From Catellatospora sp. TT07R-123 (lineage in GTDB: Bacteria > Actinomycetota > Actinomycetes > Mycobacteriales > Micromonosporaceae), in the NCBI RefSeq assembly GCF_018327705.1, contig NZ_BNEM01000001.1:1798001-1862000 (forward strand): DNA of 64,000 nt, read 5' to 3'. Within the stretch, counting starts at the first letter, position 1, and each line of letters opens with the position of its first letter. Shown one piece after another: positions 10,106 through 18,552 of the stretch. The notes beneath the pieces were generated by a model, which worked only from the letters and a program-made list of their open reading frames with translations, did not search any database and was not told the origin of the DNA. The position numbers were made by a program, and so were the translations under genes.

Positions 10106-10876
10106 TCAGGGGCGGAAGCTGGACCGGTACTGGGTGGGGGTGCGGCCGGTCAGGTCCAGGAACGCGGCGTTGAACGCCGACAGCGAGGTGTAGCCGACCC
10201 GGTGGGCGATCGCGGTGACCGGGGTGTCGCCCGCGGCCAGCTCCTCGACGGCGCGCAGCACCCGCATCCGGCGCAGCACCGCCCGCCAGGTCATCCCGGT
10301 CTCGTCCTCGAACCGCCGCGCCAGCGACCGGGACGACAGCCCGACCGCGGCCGCGACGTCCTCGAAGCTCAGCTCCTCGGCGAGCCGCTGCTCGGTGACC
10401 TCCAGCGCCCGGCGCAGCTCCGGCGAGCGCCCCGAGGGCACCACGACCGGGCTGGGCCGCTCGGCCAGCCGCCACGCGACCGCGGCGAGCGCCGCGAACA
10501 GCGTCCGGGCGTACTCGGGCAGCGGCTGCTCGCCCTGGCCCCACGCGCCGCACTCGCCCACCAGCGCGCGGGCCAGCGGGTTCAGGTCGAACACGGTCAG
10601 CGGGGCGGGCGGCGCCGGGGCGAAAGCGGGGTCGAACAGCACCGAGGCCGTGGTGACCGGCTGCGGGATGCTCACCCGGATCGGCCGGCCCGCCTCGATC
10701 AGGGCGGCCCGTGCCGGGGGCAGCAGCCACGCCTGGCCCTGCGCCTCCAGCCGGAGCGCACCGGCGGAGGCGCAGAGCAGGTAGTGGCGGTCCACGCACA
10801 GCTCACGTGCCGCCTCGGGCGCGAACGTACGCACAAAGCTGTACGCCTGGCGGGTCATCGGCTGGCTCGCACGCAC
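10106..10876 (-). CDS. AraC-family transcriptional regulator
   Basis: A 256-aa regulator with an N-terminal cupin-like sensing domain (about 1-140) and a C-terminal double helix-turn-helix (about 160-250). The first HTH reads SFEDVAAAVGLSSRSLARRF, and the second contains AIAHRVGYTSLSAFNAAF and ends with the AraC signature GRTPTQYR. The GTG at 10876 gives the longest product; an in-frame ATG at 10858 would remove six residues, and neither has a clear ribosome site. It sits between an ABM-type monooxygenase and the DUF1349 gene on the same strand. The ligand is unknown. Confidence 0.9.
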   Translation of the reverse strand: MRASQPMTRQAYSFVRTFAPEAARELCVDRHYLLCASAGALRLEAQGQAWLLPPARAALIEAGRPIRVSIPQPVTTASVLFDPAFAPAPPAPLTVFDLNPLARALVGECGAWGQGEQPLPEYARTLFAALAAVAWRLAERPSPVVVPSGRSPELRRALEVTEQRLAEELSFEDVAAAVGLSSRSLARRFEDETGMTWRAVLRRMRVLRAVEELAAGDTPVTAIAHRVGYTSLSAFNAAFLDLTGRTPTQYRSSFRP

Positions 10877-10895
10877 TCATCGTAGGAGCCGCCGG

Positions 10896-11198
10896 TCAGG
10901 CGACCGTCTGCACCAGTTCGGCCCGGAACCGGCGGCTGACCGGCGCCCCGGTCATCATCGGCCGCAGCACCTGGCCCGACCGGGCGAAGGAGTCCGAGGC
11001 CGCGTACCCGGCGAACGCGGTCTCGTCCTCCCACTCATGGACGATGACGATCCCGGTGTCGTCCTCACGCGACGCGTGGACGCGGTAGGCGATGTTGCCC
11101 GGCATGGCGCGCACCCGCACCCGCTCGGCGTCGAGCTGTGCGAGGGCGGCCGGGCGGTCGGCGGCGGTGGTGGCGAACTCGACGATGGCGATGAACAT
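10896..11198 (-). CDS. antibiotic-biosynthesis monooxygenase (ABM) domain protein
   Basis: A 100-aa protein of the dimeric ferredoxin-like ABM/YgiN family, recognised by IAIVEFATTAADRPAALAQL at the start and the HEWEDETAFAGYAASDSF segment. Relatives are cofactor-free quinol monooxygenases or small dehydratase-like proteins. It lies 19 bp upstream of the AraC gene on the same strand and is divergent from an MFS exporter. The substrate cannot be assigned. Confidence 0.85.
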   Translation of the reverse strand: MFIAIVEFATTAADRPAALAQLDAERVRVRAMPGNIAYRVHASREDDTGIVIVHEWEDETAFAGYAASDSFARSGQVLRPMMTGAPVSRRFRAELVQTVA

Positions 11199-11446
11199 GG
11201 TGTCCTCCTGATCGGGCGGCGGCTGCCGCGCGGTTCTGATCCTGCTCGGATCCGCGCCGTCCGGCCGCCGTCAGGCGGACAGGTTCGCGCTGCGGCCGGA
11301 CAGGCGGAGGTGCCGCCGGTCACGTTCCCTGGGCACGTCAAGAGGTGAGCGCCCCTCCCGGCGCTGGGCACGATGGGCTGGCAGCGAACCGTTCGCGCCG
11401 CGGCCCGGCCTCGTACGGTCGCGGATCTGGACCCGGAAGGTGCGGC

Positions 11447-13102
11447 ATGACCGGACACCTCCAACCAAGCCGCCGCTGGGCCGCACTCGCCGTGCTGTGC
11501 CTGGGCAACTACCTCATCCTGCTCGACACGAGCATCGTCAACACGGCCGCACCGGTGCTGATGCGGACCCTGGACGCGGGCGTCGGCGAGATCCTGTGGG
11601 TGTTCAACGGATACCTGCTCGCCCTGGCCTCCCTGCTGGTGCTGCTCAGCCGTCTGGGCGACCTGCTGGGCCCGCGCAGGGTGTTCCTCGGCGGGCTCGC
11701 GCTGTTCGCGGCCGCGTCGCTGCTGTGCGGGCTGTCGCAGACCGCCGGGCAGCTCATCGCGGCCCGGGTGCTGCAGGGCATCGGCGCCGCCGCCCTGCTC
11801 CCGCAGTGCCTCGTCCTGATCACCGCGATCTTCCCGCCGGACCGCCGGGGCGCGGCGTTCGGCATCTTCACCGCCGTCGCCGGGGTCGCCGCGGTCAGCG
11901 GGCCGACGCTGGGCGGCCTCGTGGTCACCCACGTCTCCTGGTCCTGGATCTTCTTCGGCAACGTGCCGCTGGCGCTGGGCGGCATCGTCGCGGCCCGGCG
12001 GCTGGTGCCGGACCTGCGCACCCCGCCCCCGGCCGGGTACGACATCCCCGGCGTGCTGCTGGCGACCCTGGGCCTGCTGGCCCTGGTGTACGGCCTCATC
12101 GAGGGCGAGCGGCACCACTGGGGCCGCATCGCCGGCCCGCTGAGCATCCCCGCGGTGCTGGCCGCCGGGGTGGTGCTGCTGGTGCTGTTCGTGCTGTGGG
12201 AGCGCAAGCAGGCCGATCCGGTGCTGCCGCCCGGCCTGCTGCGCGACCCCGAGTTCGGGGCCGCGACGGCGATCACGTTCGTCACCTCGTTCGCGCTGCA
12301 CGGCTTCCTGCTGGTGTTCGTGCTGCTGACACAGCTGGTGCACGACATGAGCCCGCTGGAGTCGGGGCTGACCGCGCTGCCGTGGACGCTGACGCTGAGC
12401 GCCGTCGCGCCGGTGGCGGGGCGGCTGGCCGACCGGATCGGCACGCGCTGGCTGCTGACCGTGGGCCTGGCCGTGTTCGCGGCCGGGGTCGCGGGCACCG
12501 GCCTGCTGCCGACCCGCGACTGGACCGGGCTGTCGTACGTCTGGGTGCTCATCGGCGTGGGACTCGGGATGGGGCTGGTGATCGCGCCGACCACCACGCA
12601 GGCGATGCGGGCGGTCACGCCGCGGCTGGCGGCCACGGCCTCCGGGACGCTGAACACCGCCCGGCAGGTCGGCGGCGCGGTGGGCCTGGCCGCCGTGGGC
12701 GCGATCGTGCAGCACCGGTTCGCCGAGGTGGCCCGGGTCGAGGCCGAGGCCCGGTCAGGTGAGCTGAGCGTGCCGGGGCGGCAGGCGCTGGAGTCCGCCA
12801 TGGCCACGGCCGCCGACGGCGGGGCGCTGGTCGGCGGACGGCCGGCCGTCGCACCGGCCGGGCTGGGCGGCGCCGAGGCCGACCGGCTCCGGACCGTGCT
12901 GCACGACGCGGCCGCGAGCGGCTTCCTGGCCGCGGCCCGGCCCGCGCTGGTGGTCGTCGCGGTCCTGCTGGCGCTGGCCGCGGTGCTGGCGCTGGTGATG
13001 CGCCAGTCGAAGCCGCCGGCGGCACCGGTGGTGCCGGTGCCGGTGCCGAAGGGGCGGAAGGGCACTCGCGAAGAAGACCGCCCCACCCGGGTAAAGCGAT
13101 AA
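11447..13102 (+). CDS. DHA2-type (EmrB/QacA) MFS drug exporter
   Basis: A 551-aa proton-driven exporter predicted to have 14 membrane helices. Family motifs include LCLGNYLILLDTSIVNTA (motif D1), LGDLLGPRRVFLGGLALF (motif A) and the helix-5 motif C region AVAGVAAVSGPTLGGLVV. The ATG at 11447 has GGAAGG nine bases upstream; an in-frame upstream ATG would add 34 arginine/glycine-rich residues unlike a transporter N-terminus. It could export the product of the neighbouring cluster, but three other pumps also lie in the window. Confidence 0.92.
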   Translation: MTGHLQPSRRWAALAVLCLGNYLILLDTSIVNTAAPVLMRTLDAGVGEILWVFNGYLLALASLLVLLSRLGDLLGPRRVFLGGLALFAAASLLCGLSQTAGQLIAARVLQGIGAAALLPQCLVLITAIFPPDRRGAAFGIFTAVAGVAAVSGPTLGGLVVTHVSWSWIFFGNVPLALGGIVAARRLVPDLRTPPPAGYDIPGVLLATLGLLALVYGLIEGERHHWGRIAGPLSIPAVLAAGVVLLVLFVLWERKQADPVLPPGLLRDPEFGAATAITFVTSFALHGFLLVFVLLTQLVHDMSPLESGLTALPWTLTLSAVAPVAGRLADRIGTRWLLTVGLAVFAAGVAGTGLLPTRDWTGLSYVWVLIGVGLGMGLVIAPTTTQAMRAVTPRLAATASGTLNTARQVGGAVGLAAVGAIVQHRFAEVARVEAEARSGELSVPGRQALESAMATAADGGALVGGRPAVAPAGLGGAEADRLRTVLHDAAASGFLAAARPALVVVAVLLALAAVLALVMRQSKPPAAPVVPVPVPKGRKGTREEDRPTRVKR

Positions 13103-13185
13103 TCACCTATATATCGGTACAGATTGGGCGTTCCGCGCGGGACCGCCCCGCCCGGTCGTGCCCGCCCGACGAAGGGATCTACCGC

Positions 13186-13974
13186 ATGACCCACAGTGAC
13201 GTCCTCGCCGACCTCAAGACCGACGGCGAGGAACTCGACAGCCTGCTGTCCGGGCTGACCCCGCAGCAGTGGGCGCTGCCGACCCCGGCCAAGGGCTGGA
13301 CCGTCGCCCACCAGGTCGCCCACCTGACCGCCACGTTCCAGCTCGCCGCCCTGGCCGCCAGCGACGCCGAGAAGTTCGCGGCGGTCACCTCGCGGCTCAG
13401 CGACGACTTCGACGCCAACGTCGAGGGCGCCATGGCGCCGTTCCTGGCGCTGCCGGAGCAGGAGCTGCTGGCCCGCTTCCGCGCCATCCGCGGCCTGTCC
13501 GAGCAGGCGCTGGCGGCCGTGCCGGAGGGCCAGCCGGTGCCGTGGCTGGTCCGCCCGCTGCCCGCGCCGGTGCTGGCGGCCGCGGGCATGATGGAGCTGT
13601 TCGGGCACGGCCAGGACATCGCCGACGCGCTCGGCGTGACCCGCCCGGCCACCGACCGCCTCGGCCACCTGGTGTTCTTCGCCGTACGGACCTGGGACTT
13701 CGGTTACCTGGCGCGCGGCCGCCAGGCCCCGGAGACGGCGTTCCGCTTCGAGATCACGGCGCCGTCGGGCGCCGTGTGGAGCTTCGGCCCGGCTGACGCC
13801 GAGCAGGTCGTCAGCGGTCCCGCGCTGGACTTCTGCCTGCTGGTGACCCGGCGCCGGCACCACACCGACCTGGCCGTCAAGGCGGTCGGCGCGGACGCCG
13901 AGGAGTGGCTGACGCTGGCCCAGGCCTACCGCGGCCCGGCCGGTCCCGGACGTGAGCCCGGCCAGTTCAGCTGA
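13186..13974 (+). CDS. TIGR03084-type metal-binding / mycothiol-dependent isomerase-like protein
   Basis: A 262-aa protein with the DinB/maleylpyruvate-isomerase four-helix bundle: N-terminal GWTVAHQVAHLTATF supplies one metal histidine and MMELFGHGQDIADAL the others. The overall layout fits the TIGR03084 family. A C-terminal SCP2-like domain follows (about 170-250). Family members are thiol-cofactor-dependent or of unknown function and occur both in primary metabolism and in natural-product clusters. It is convergent with the first gene of the biosynthetic block and separated from it by a strong terminator. Confidence 0.85.
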   Translation: MTHSDVLADLKTDGEELDSLLSGLTPQQWALPTPAKGWTVAHQVAHLTATFQLAALAASDAEKFAAVTSRLSDDFDANVEGAMAPFLALPEQELLARFRAIRGLSEQALAAVPEGQPVPWLVRPLPAPVLAAAGMMELFGHGQDIADALGVTRPATDRLGHLVFFAVRTWDFGYLARGRQAPETAFRFEITAPSGAVWSFGPADAEQVVSGPALDFCLLVTRRRHHTDLAVKAVGADAEEWLTLAQAYRGPAGPGREPGQFS

Positions 13975-14084
13975 GCACTCCCCCGCCGCCCCCGGTGCCG
14001 TCACGGCCCGGGGGCGGCGCCGTGTCCCGGGTCGGCCGGTCGGTGCCGCACGGGCACGGCGAGCACGGGACCGGGCACGAATAA

Positions 14085-14122
14085 AGAGGACGACGACGCG
14101 GGCGGCTGCGTCGTCGTCCTCT
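14085..14122. terminator. strong bidirectional terminator
   Basis: A perfect 15-bp stem (AGAGGACGACGACGC and its complement) with an 8-nt loop lies between two convergent genes. It ends the biosynthetic minus-strand operon and the TIGR03084 gene. Confidence 0.85.
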
Positions 14123-14151
14123 CCGCACCGGCGGGGGCCGCCGGTCGTCTC

Positions 14152-15333
14152 TCAGATGTAGAGCGTGTTGGGCTCCAGGCCGCAGGCGACGCGGCCGTAC
14201 AGCTCCAGGCCGTTGGCCGGGTGCAGGATCGCGTGCAGCGACAGCACCTCCAGGTCGCGCGCGATGCGCTGGATCGGCACGTCGTGGTACGCCGAGGACG
14301 CGCCGCTGGCCGTCTTCAGGATGTCGACGGCCTCCTTGGCCAGCTGCACCGCCCGGCTGATGTCGACGCGGACGCGGGCCCGCTCCTCCATCGTCCACGC
14401 CTCGCCGCTGACGCCCTTGGCGTCGAGCGTGGACGCGGCCCGGTAGATGTGGAACTCGGCCTCGTCGATGCGCACCGACGCCTCGGCGACCTGCAGGTGC
14501 GTGATCGGGGCGTCGGCCTGGCTCTCGTACGTGGTGTAGGTGATCTTGCGGCCGGGCAGGCGCTCGAAGAACGCCTCGCGCGCCGCCTTGGCCAGTCCGA
14601 GCACCGTGCCGGTGGTCGACGTGGCGGCCGTCAGCAGCATCGGGGTGCGGTAGACGGGCACGTCGGCGTTGGTCTTGGACGCGTACTGCTCGTGCAGCAC
14701 CGGGCCCATCGGCAGCACCCGCTGCGCCGGCACGAACAGCTCGGCCGCCGCGGCGGTGACGCTGCCGGTGCCGCGCAGGCCGGTGGTGTCCCAGTCGTCG
14801 ATGATCTGCAGCTCCGACGCCGGGACCAGCGCCATGACCGGCATCATCCCGCCGTCGGGGGTGGGCGTCACGGCCACCAGCGAGTTCCAGTGGCTCTGCT
14901 GCACGGCGGTGTTGAAGGCCCACTTGCCGCTGACGACGTAGCCGCCGTCGACCGGGATCGCCGGGCCGCCGGGGCTGAGCAGCCCGCACACCCGCACGTC
15001 AGGGGTGGCGAACACCTCGTCCTGCACCTCGTCCGGGAACAGGCCGACCAGCCACGAGCAGATCGACCACACCGACAAGGTCCACGCGGTCGAGCCGTCG
15101 CCGCGGCCCACCTGGGTGATGACGTCGACCAGCGAGCGCAGGTCCGCCTCGTACCCGCCGAAGCGCGACGGGGCCCGCAGGCGCAGCAGGCCGGCGCCGG
15201 TCAGCGCCTCGACCGACTCGTCGGCGATCCGCCGGTTCTGCTCGCCCCAGGCCGCGTTGCGGCGCAGCAGCGGCACCAGGTCCGACGCGCGCTGCGCCAG
15301 CTCGGCCGCGGTGGGCACAGTGGTGAGTTCCAT
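14152..15333 (-). CDS. acyl-CoA-dehydrogenase-fold flavin-dependent monooxygenase (paralogue 1)
   Basis: A 393-aa group D flavin monooxygenase (HsaA/acyl-CoA dehydrogenase fold) that would hydroxylate an aromatic or carrier-bound substrate using FMNH2/FADH2 from a separate reductase. It shows RFGGYEADLRSLVDVITQVGRGDGS near the N-terminus, WDTTGLRGTGSV in the middle and HAILHPANGLELYGRVAC near the end. It closes with EPNTLYI, as does the paralogue at 48671; the one at 53527 closes EPNTPFI. It is the last gene of the minus-strand operon. No flavin reductase gene was recognised in the window. Confidence 0.85.
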   Translation of the reverse strand: MELTTVPTAAELAQRASDLVPLLRRNAAWGEQNRRIADESVEALTGAGLLRLRAPSRFGGYEADLRSLVDVITQVGRGDGSTAWTLSVWSICSWLVGLFPDEVQDEVFATPDVRVCGLLSPGGPAIPVDGGYVVSGKWAFNTAVQQSHWNSLVAVTPTPDGGMMPVMALVPASELQIIDDWDTTGLRGTGSVTAAAAELFVPAQRVLPMGPVLHEQYASKTNADVPVYRTPMLLTAATSTTGTVLGLAKAAREAFFERLPGRKITYTTYESQADAPITHLQVAEASVRIDEAEFHIYRAASTLDAKGVSGEAWTMEERARVRVDISRAVQLAKEAVDILKTASGASSAYHDVPIQRIARDLEVLSLHAILHPANGLELYGRVACGLEPNTLYI

Positions 15334-15422
15334 GGGGTCCTTCCTTCATGAACACGGCAGGCCGCCCGGACGCTCCGTTCCGGGCGGCCTGAGGGAGTGG
15401 AGGCCGTGGGGGGCCGCGCCGG

Positions 15423-15842
15423 TCAGACGGCGCGGATGGGGGTGTTCTGGTACGCGGTGATGAGCCACTCACCGTCCTTCTTGGCCAGCAGCCAGCTGGC
15501 GCGGATGGCCCGCTCCGCCGTGACGTCCTCGTCGCCGGGCGCCAGCACGCCGCCGCGGGTGATGACGAGAACGGCGTTGGCGGCCAGCGGCTTCACGGCC
15601 AGCGGCGTGCCGGTGACACGGGTGCCCTTGAACGGCCCCGCGAAGGCCTTCGCCATGAAGTCGTGCACCTCGGCACGGCTCTTGAGGAAGATGTCGTCGG
15701 GCAGGATCAGGGTGCCGTCCTCGGTGAACACGGCGGCGAAGGCGTCAGCGTCGTTCTTGGCCCAGGCCTCGATGATCCGCTGCGGCACCTTGCTCACCGC
15801 GGCGAGGTCGGCATCGGTGATGACGGTCGTCCCGTCGCTCAT
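15423..15842 (-). CDS. SnoaL/NTF2-fold protein of the SgcJ/EcaC type
   Basis: A 139-aa cone-shaped alpha+beta barrel protein. The helix IIEAWAKNDADAFAAVFTEDGTL and the end strand ASWLLAKKDGEWLITAYQNTPI are typical of the TIGR02246 (SgcJ/EcaC) group of the NTF2-like superfamily. SgcJ occurs in the C-1027 enediyne cluster, where its precise role is unclear to me. It lies in the operon between the dioxygenase (49 bp upstream) and the flavin monooxygenase. It could bind or isomerise a pathway intermediate. The family assignment is firm, the function is not. Confidence 0.82.
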   Translation of the reverse strand: MSDGTTVITDADLAAVSKVPQRIIEAWAKNDADAFAAVFTEDGTLILPDDIFLKSRAEVHDFMAKAFAGPFKGTRVTGTPLAVKPLAANAVLVITRGGVLAPGDEDVTAERAIRASWLLAKKDGEWLITAYQNTPIRAV

Positions 15843-15891
15843 GATGGTCGTCCTTTCTAGACGATCTCTTGCCGGGCAGTCCGGCCGGGCG

Positions 15892-16779
15892 CTAGCCCAG
15901 CGCGGGCTGCTTTTCCTGGCCCTGGTCGAACAGGGCCGGCTCGAAGTCCGGGTCCACCAGCAACCGGTGGGGGTCCTGCATCTCGTACCAGCCGACGCCC
16001 GGCGGGCACCGGTCGTAGCCGAGCAGGCGCTGCATCTCCTCGGGCAGTCCCAGCACCGTCTCGCGCGGGACGGCCAGGTACTGGTTCTCCTCCTGACGCA
16101 GGTTGCCCAGGTCGTAGGAGACGGTGAGGCTGGTGCGCGGCTGGTCGGTGGTGTTGGCCCCGCCGCCGTGGTAGACGCCGCCCAGCCAGAGCAGGCCCGA
16201 GCCGGCAGGCATGGCGGCGGGGATGGCCTCGGCGTAGCGGGGGGCCCGCTCGTCGTCCCAGTGGTGGCTGCCCGGGATGACCAGGGTGGCGCCGTTGGGC
16301 GCCGTGAACTCGCTCATGGCCAGCATGAGCTGTACCCGCGTGGTCGGCCCCGGGTGGCGGCGCAGGTGCAGCGAGTCGTCCCGGTGCAGCGGCTGCTTGC
16401 CCTGGCCCGGGTCGATCTGGATGGCCTGGGTGGCACTGATCTGGATGTTGGGGGTCATCTCGATGCGCGCCTGCCCCACCCACATGTGCACGGGCTTCTC
16501 CATGATCCGCCGTGACGCGCCGAGGTACTGCGGCTGCATGAACACGGCGGGCATGTGGGCGGTGCGCCGGAACAGCGACGACACCCGCCGGGTCAGGTGG
16601 CCGTCGTAGCCGGTCTCGCTGTAGCGGCCCCGGTCCAGGTACGGCCCGAGGTCGTCCCACAGCCCCTTGAGGACGGCGGCGTCGACGAAGTTCTCGATGA
16701 TCACCGCGCCCTCGCGTTCGAGGATCTCCACCACGTCGTCGAGCGGCGTGTCAGGGGTAACGTGAATCAGCTCTGCCAT
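15892..16779 (-). CDS. phytanoyl-CoA dioxygenase-family Fe(II)/2-oxoglutarate oxygenase
   Basis: A 295-aa non-haem iron oxygenase. The iron ligands are visible as H-x-D in QPLHRDDSLH and the distal His in GGVYHGGGANTT, followed by the 2-oxoglutarate-binding Arg in QPRTSLTVSYD. A substrate hydroxylation (for example beta-hydroxylation) or desaturation is likely, possibly on the thioester held by the adjacent carrier protein. The ATG at 16779 follows AGAGAGGTGCAGTGAG. It is 29 bp downstream of the free-standing PCP gene in the operon. Confidence 0.88.
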   Translation of the reverse strand: MAELIHVTPDTPLDDVVEILEREGAVIIENFVDAAVLKGLWDDLGPYLDRGRYSETGYDGHLTRRVSSLFRRTAHMPAVFMQPQYLGASRRIMEKPVHMWVGQARIEMTPNIQISATQAIQIDPGQGKQPLHRDDSLHLRRHPGPTTRVQLMLAMSEFTAPNGATLVIPGSHHWDDERAPRYAEAIPAAMPAGSGLLWLGGVYHGGGANTTDQPRTSLTVSYDLGNLRQEENQYLAVPRETVLGLPEEMQRLLGYDRCPPGVGWYEMQDPHRLLVDPDFEPALFDQGQEKQPALG

Positions 16780-16808
16780 CTCACTGCACCTCTCTTGTGC
16801 CTGAAGGC

Positions 16809-17078
16809 TCAGAGCGCGGCGCCGGTCGCCTTCGCCACCACGTCGCGGGTGAACGTCGCCAGATCGGGGTCCTCGAACAGGTCGCCCATGTCGACGTTGA
16901 CGCCGATCTCCTCCTCGATCCGGGCCACGATCTGGACCGCGGAGATCGACTGCCCGTTCAGCTCGAAGAACGTGGCACCACGCGAGTTCGAGGGCACGTC
17001 GAGCACGGAGTTCCAGATCGCCTCGACCCGCTGCTCGATCTCGGCGGGGCTGAGCGCGGCGCGCTGGTTGGTGTCCAT
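16809..17078 (-). CDS. free-standing peptidyl carrier protein (SgcC2-like)
   Basis: An 89-aa carrier protein with the phosphopantetheine site in FFELNGQSISAVQIVARIEEE, where Ser in NGQS would carry the arm, followed by the helix-3 segment LFEDPDLATFTRDV. The ATG at 17078 has a near-ideal AGGAGG. Its place beside a free-standing condensation enzyme and a tyrosine aminomutase mirrors SgcC2, which holds beta-tyrosine during tailoring in C-1027 biosynthesis. The NRPS upstream has its own PCP, so the pathway has two carriers. Confidence 0.9.
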   Translation of the reverse strand: MDTNQRAALSPAEIEQRVEAIWNSVLDVPSNSRGATFFELNGQSISAVQIVARIEEEIGVNVDMGDLFEDPDLATFTRDVVAKATGAAL

Positions 17079-17178
17079 ATGAATCCTCCTGCCGATACGA
17101 ATACGAATTTATGCTTGTCGCTGGGTGGCGGGGCCGCACCTCTGGTCGTGCGGATCAGGGCACGACCCCGCCGGTGGT

Positions 17179-18552
17179 TCAGAGCCCGGCCAGCGGGGCG
17201 TCGGGTGACGCCAGCAGGCTGCCCAGCAGCGACACGTACTCGGCCGTGCTCCGGTCGAGCGTCTGCGTCGTGAACAGGTGGGCGCTGTAGCCGATCGCGC
17301 CCACGATCTCCTCCGTCGGCCCCAGGTGCAGCGACCACAGCACCCCGTCGGGGATGTCCGAGCCGATCTCCTGCGTGATGACCCGGCGCCAGATCGCGCT
17401 GAACTCCAGGCCGCCGATCTGCTCGCGCTCCATCACGAACGGCGGCTGGATCACCTGGAACAGGGCCGGGGCGACCCCGGGCGCGGCCAGCGACGCCATC
17501 AGCTCCGGCGCCTCCTGGAGCACCACCAGCAGCGGCACCTCGTGCGAGTACGCCCCGAGGCAGGTCGCCCGGGTGCGCGCCACCACGTCGCGGAAGGTCG
17601 CGCAGCCGGTCAGGTCCGTGCGCAGCGGCACGAAGTTGAAGAACGACCCGACCGTCTTCTGGAACCGCGCCTGGCCGCGGCCCGGCGTGAACGTCGGCAC
17701 CACGATGTCCTGCGACCCCGTCTGCCGCGAGGCCAGCACGTTGAACGCCGCCAGCAGCACCATGAACGGCGAGCTGTGCGTGCTCTCGGCCAGCCGGGCG
17801 GTGCCGGTGCGCAGCTCGGCGCCGGCGAGGAACCGGTACCACCCGGTGATCGCCTCTTCCTCGGCGCCCCGGGCCTTGTCCGCCGGCACGGTCAGGATCC
17901 GGGCGCCGTCCAGCGTCTTGCGCCAGTACTCCCGGGCCCGCTGCACCGACGGGGCGCCGAGCTGCTCCAGCTGGGCGACGGCGTACTCGCCGTACTGCGC
18001 GGCCGGCTCCAGGCCGGGCTCGCGGCCCTGCACCCGTGCCGCGTAGCACGAGGCCACGTCGCGCATGACGACCTGCATCGACCACGCGTCGGCGGCGGTG
18101 TGGTGGGTGACCAGCACCAGCACCGAGTCGGTCCGGTCGAACCGGCCGAGCACCGCCCACAGCAGCGGCGACTGCCGGATGCTGTACGTCTGCGCCTCGA
18201 TCTCGTTGACCAGTTCCTCCGCGACCCGGCCGCGGTCGGCCGGGTCGACGCCCGGCAGGTCGCGCACCGTCAGCGACACCGCGGACGGCGGGGACACCCG
18301 CTGGCCGGAGCCCTCCTCGCCGCGCACGATGGTGGTGCGCAGCGACTCGTGCCGGGCGGCCACGTCGTCCAGCGCCTGGCGCAGCGCGGCGAGGTCGACC
18401 TCGCCGCCCACCCGCCAGCCGTCGGCGACGATGTAGCGGGGACCGAACGGGCCCTCCGCGTCCCCGCGGTCGAACAGGCGCAGGAACTCCTGCTGAAGCG
18501 ACAGCGGAAGGTCGACGGCGGCCGGGGCGGCCGCGGCTTCGGAGATGCTCAT
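17179..18552 (-). CDS. free-standing NRPS condensation enzyme (SgcC5-like)
   Basis: A 457-aa single C domain that would join an aminoacyl-S-PCP to a nucleophilic acceptor as an amide or ester. The catalytic motif is present as HHTAADAWS, with both His and Asp kept and the usual Gly replaced by Ala. Later motifs include VGSFFNFVPLRTDL. The ATG overlaps the stop of the aminomutase gene (ATGA), so the two are coupled. SgcC5 in C-1027 is the closest model: it esterifies the beta-tyrosyl unit to the enediyne core. The acceptor here is unknown. Confidence 0.9.
   Translation of the reverse strand: MSISEAAAAPAAVDLPLSLQQEFLRLFDRGDAEGPFGPRYIVADGWRVGGEVDLAALRQALDDVAARHESLRTTIVRGEEGSGQRVSPPSAVSLTVRDLPGVDPADRGRVAEELVNEIEAQTYSIRQSPLLWAVLGRFDRTDSVLVLVTHHTAADAWSMQVVMRDVASCYAARVQGREPGLEPAAQYGEYAVAQLEQLGAPSVQRAREYWRKTLDGARILTVPADKARGAEEEAITGWYRFLAGAELRTGTARLAESTHSSPFMVLLAAFNVLASRQTGSQDIVVPTFTPGRGQARFQKTVGSFFNFVPLRTDLTGCATFRDVVARTRATCLGAYSHEVPLLVVLQEAPELMASLAAPGVAPALFQVIQPPFVMEREQIGGLEFSAIWRRVITQEIGSDIPDGVLWSLHLGPTEEIVGAIGYSAHLFTTQTLDRSTAEYVSLLGSLLASPDAPLAGL

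Noticed and set aside
14085-14122. GAC-rich tandem repeat
   Set aside because: It is one arm of a perfect hairpin between convergent genes, so a terminator explains it.
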